A stretch of DNA of 43,382 bases from CAYSUS01 sp964434165 (GTDB lineage: Bacteria; Planctomycetota; Planctomycetia; Pirellulales; Thermoguttaceae), in assembly GCA_964434165.1 (NCBI GenBank), contig CAYSUS010000062.1, forward strand, positions 1 through 43,382. The letters are read 5' to 3'. A program made the translations under genes and the position numbers. The notes under the pieces were generated by a model that was not told where the DNA came from, ran no database searches, and saw nothing but the letters and a program-made list of their open reading frames with translations. Position 1 is the first letter of the stretch; every line of letters starts with the position of its first letter. Shown piece by piece: positions 42,608 through 43,382 of this stretch.

Positions 42608-43382
42608 ATGTCCCGCGCGACACGGTGGGTGATGGTAGCCGGCCTGGGCTGGCTGGCCTGGACGGTTTGCGCCGCGGCGCTTTACGCCGATACGGCCGGC
42701 GCCAAGGAGGACCAGGCCCAGGCGAAATCCGAAGAGGCGGCCAAGGCCGATCCGTCCGAGTCCCTGTCGACCGAACAAGAGGTCATCGCCGAGAAGTTCC
42801 GGCACCTGGAGGAGGTCCTCCTCCGCATGGCCGAGCTGACCGCGCCGACCGACCCGCGGCGCGCAGCTTTGCTGCGCAAGGCCGTGGCCCTGAGCAAGGA
42901 CGAGCTGATCCACGTCCAGTTCGAACGGCTCGTGGAGATCCTCGGAAAGGACCGGCTCTCCGAGGCGATCGAGAACCAGGGCGAGCTGGACGACGATCTT
43001 CGCGCCCTGTTGGAGCTTCTGCTCAGCGAGAGCAAGGCCGATCAGCTTGCCTCGGAGAAGGCCCGCTACCGCAAGTACCTCAAGCGGGTCAACGAGCTCA
43101 TCAAGGAGCAGTCCAGCATCCAGGGCCGCACGGCCGGCGGCGGCGACACCAACCGCCTGGCCGGCGAGCAGGATCGTGTCGCCCAGAAGACCGGGGACCT
43201 CGCCAAGGACATCAAGGAAAACGAAGAGGGCAAGGGCGAAGGTAAAGGAGAGGGCAAGGGCGAAGGTAAAGGAGAGGGCAAGGGCGAAGGCAAGGGCGAA
43301 GGTAAAGGCGAAGGTAAAGGCGAAGGGAAAGGCGAAGGTAAAGGCGAAGGTAAAGGCGAAGGTAAAGGCGAAGGTAAAGGCG
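42608..43382 (+). CDS. Secreted coiled-coil protein with GEGK repeats, 3' end missing
   Basis: I translated this frame by hand from the ATG at 42608 after AGGAGG at 42594-42599. It runs off the window end. The first 28 residues are a signal peptide or anchor (WVMVAGLGWLAWTVCAAALYA). Residues 30-205 are charged and helical (KFRHLEEVLLRMAEL, LLELLLSESKADQL), consistent with a coiled coil. After KDIKENEE the protein becomes a pure Gly-Lys-Gly-Glu tandem repeat up to the edge. It follows the DUF4175-like gene by 12 bp and so closes the visible operon. The repeat is flexible and of balanced charge; a linker or polyelectrolyte role is plausible, but nothing further can be inferred. Confidence 0.82.
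   Translation, partial: MSRATRWVMVAGLGWLAWTVCAAALYADTAGAKEDQAQAKSEEAAKADPSESLSTEQEVIAEKFRHLEEVLLRMAELTAPTDPRRAALLRKAVALSKDELIHVQFERLVEILGKDRLSEAIENQGELDDDLRALLELLLSESKADQLASEKARYRKYLKRVNELIKEQSSIQGRTAGGGDTNRLAGEQDRVAQKTGDLAKDIKENEEGKGEGKGEGKGEGKGEGKGEGKGEGKGEGKGEGKGEGKGEGKGEGKGEGKG
43229..43382 (+). repeat. 12-bp in-frame tandem repeat encoding GKGE
   Basis: Nearly 13 copies of a 12-bp unit (consensus GGCGAAGGTAAA) fill the last 154 bases, each copy encoding Gly-Glu-Gly-Lys. The first copies differ at synonymous positions (GGA/GGC, AAG/AAA) while the last ones are nearly identical, pointing to ongoing slippage. The array continues past the window. Confidence 0.95.

Overview
The window is GC-rich, gene-dense bacterial DNA. 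It is most likely from a member of the Planctomycetota. Three things suggest this: very large secreted beta-propeller and Ig-like proteins, a MoxR/DUF58/BatA/VWA gene train that includes an alpha-alpha toroid protein and a GEGK-repeat protein, and a secreted protein of the kind seen in that phylum. No rRNA, tRNA, CRISPR array, transposase or phage gene was found, so the assignment is inference.

Layout. (1) 1-6766, plus strand: the 3' part of selB, then selA (selenocysteine synthesis and insertion), a small secreted protein, guaB (IMP dehydrogenase) and a secreted proline-rich protein. (2) 6801-24641, minus strand, read from right to left: a 1934-residue membrane-anchored Ig-like protein, a SrfC-type P-loop GTPase, a SrfB-type Hsp70/actin-fold ATPase, a protein whose C-terminus resembles the GrpE nucleotide exchange factor, a zinc-ribbon/beta-propeller protein, a DapA-like lyase and an MscS-type channel. 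(3) 25096-26736: a divergent membrane FHA protein, followed by a convergent HU-type DNA-binding protein. (4) 26737-27313: a structured non-coding region with three nested inverted repeats. (5) 27314-43382, plus strand: a long operon of a 1645-residue propeller protein, a toroid protein, a MoxR AAA+ ATPase, a DUF58 protein, a BatA-like VWA protein, a second VWA membrane protein, a DUF4175-like membrane protein and a GEGK-repeat protein cut by the window end.

The most interesting part is 12031-24641 (perhaps with 9904-12009 and the FHA gene). There an Hsp70-fold protein, a candidate GrpE-like exchange factor and a GTPase follow a giant protein whose N-terminal zinc-ribbon domain is predicted to face the cytoplasm and whose Ig-like repeats are predicted to face outward. 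I read this as a candidate dedicated chaperone/GTPase machine working with an envelope scaffold. The function is inference. The gene gaps of this region also carry 7-bp-phased repeat arrays, and a hairpin element that follows the stop codons of two unrelated genes in the same orientation.
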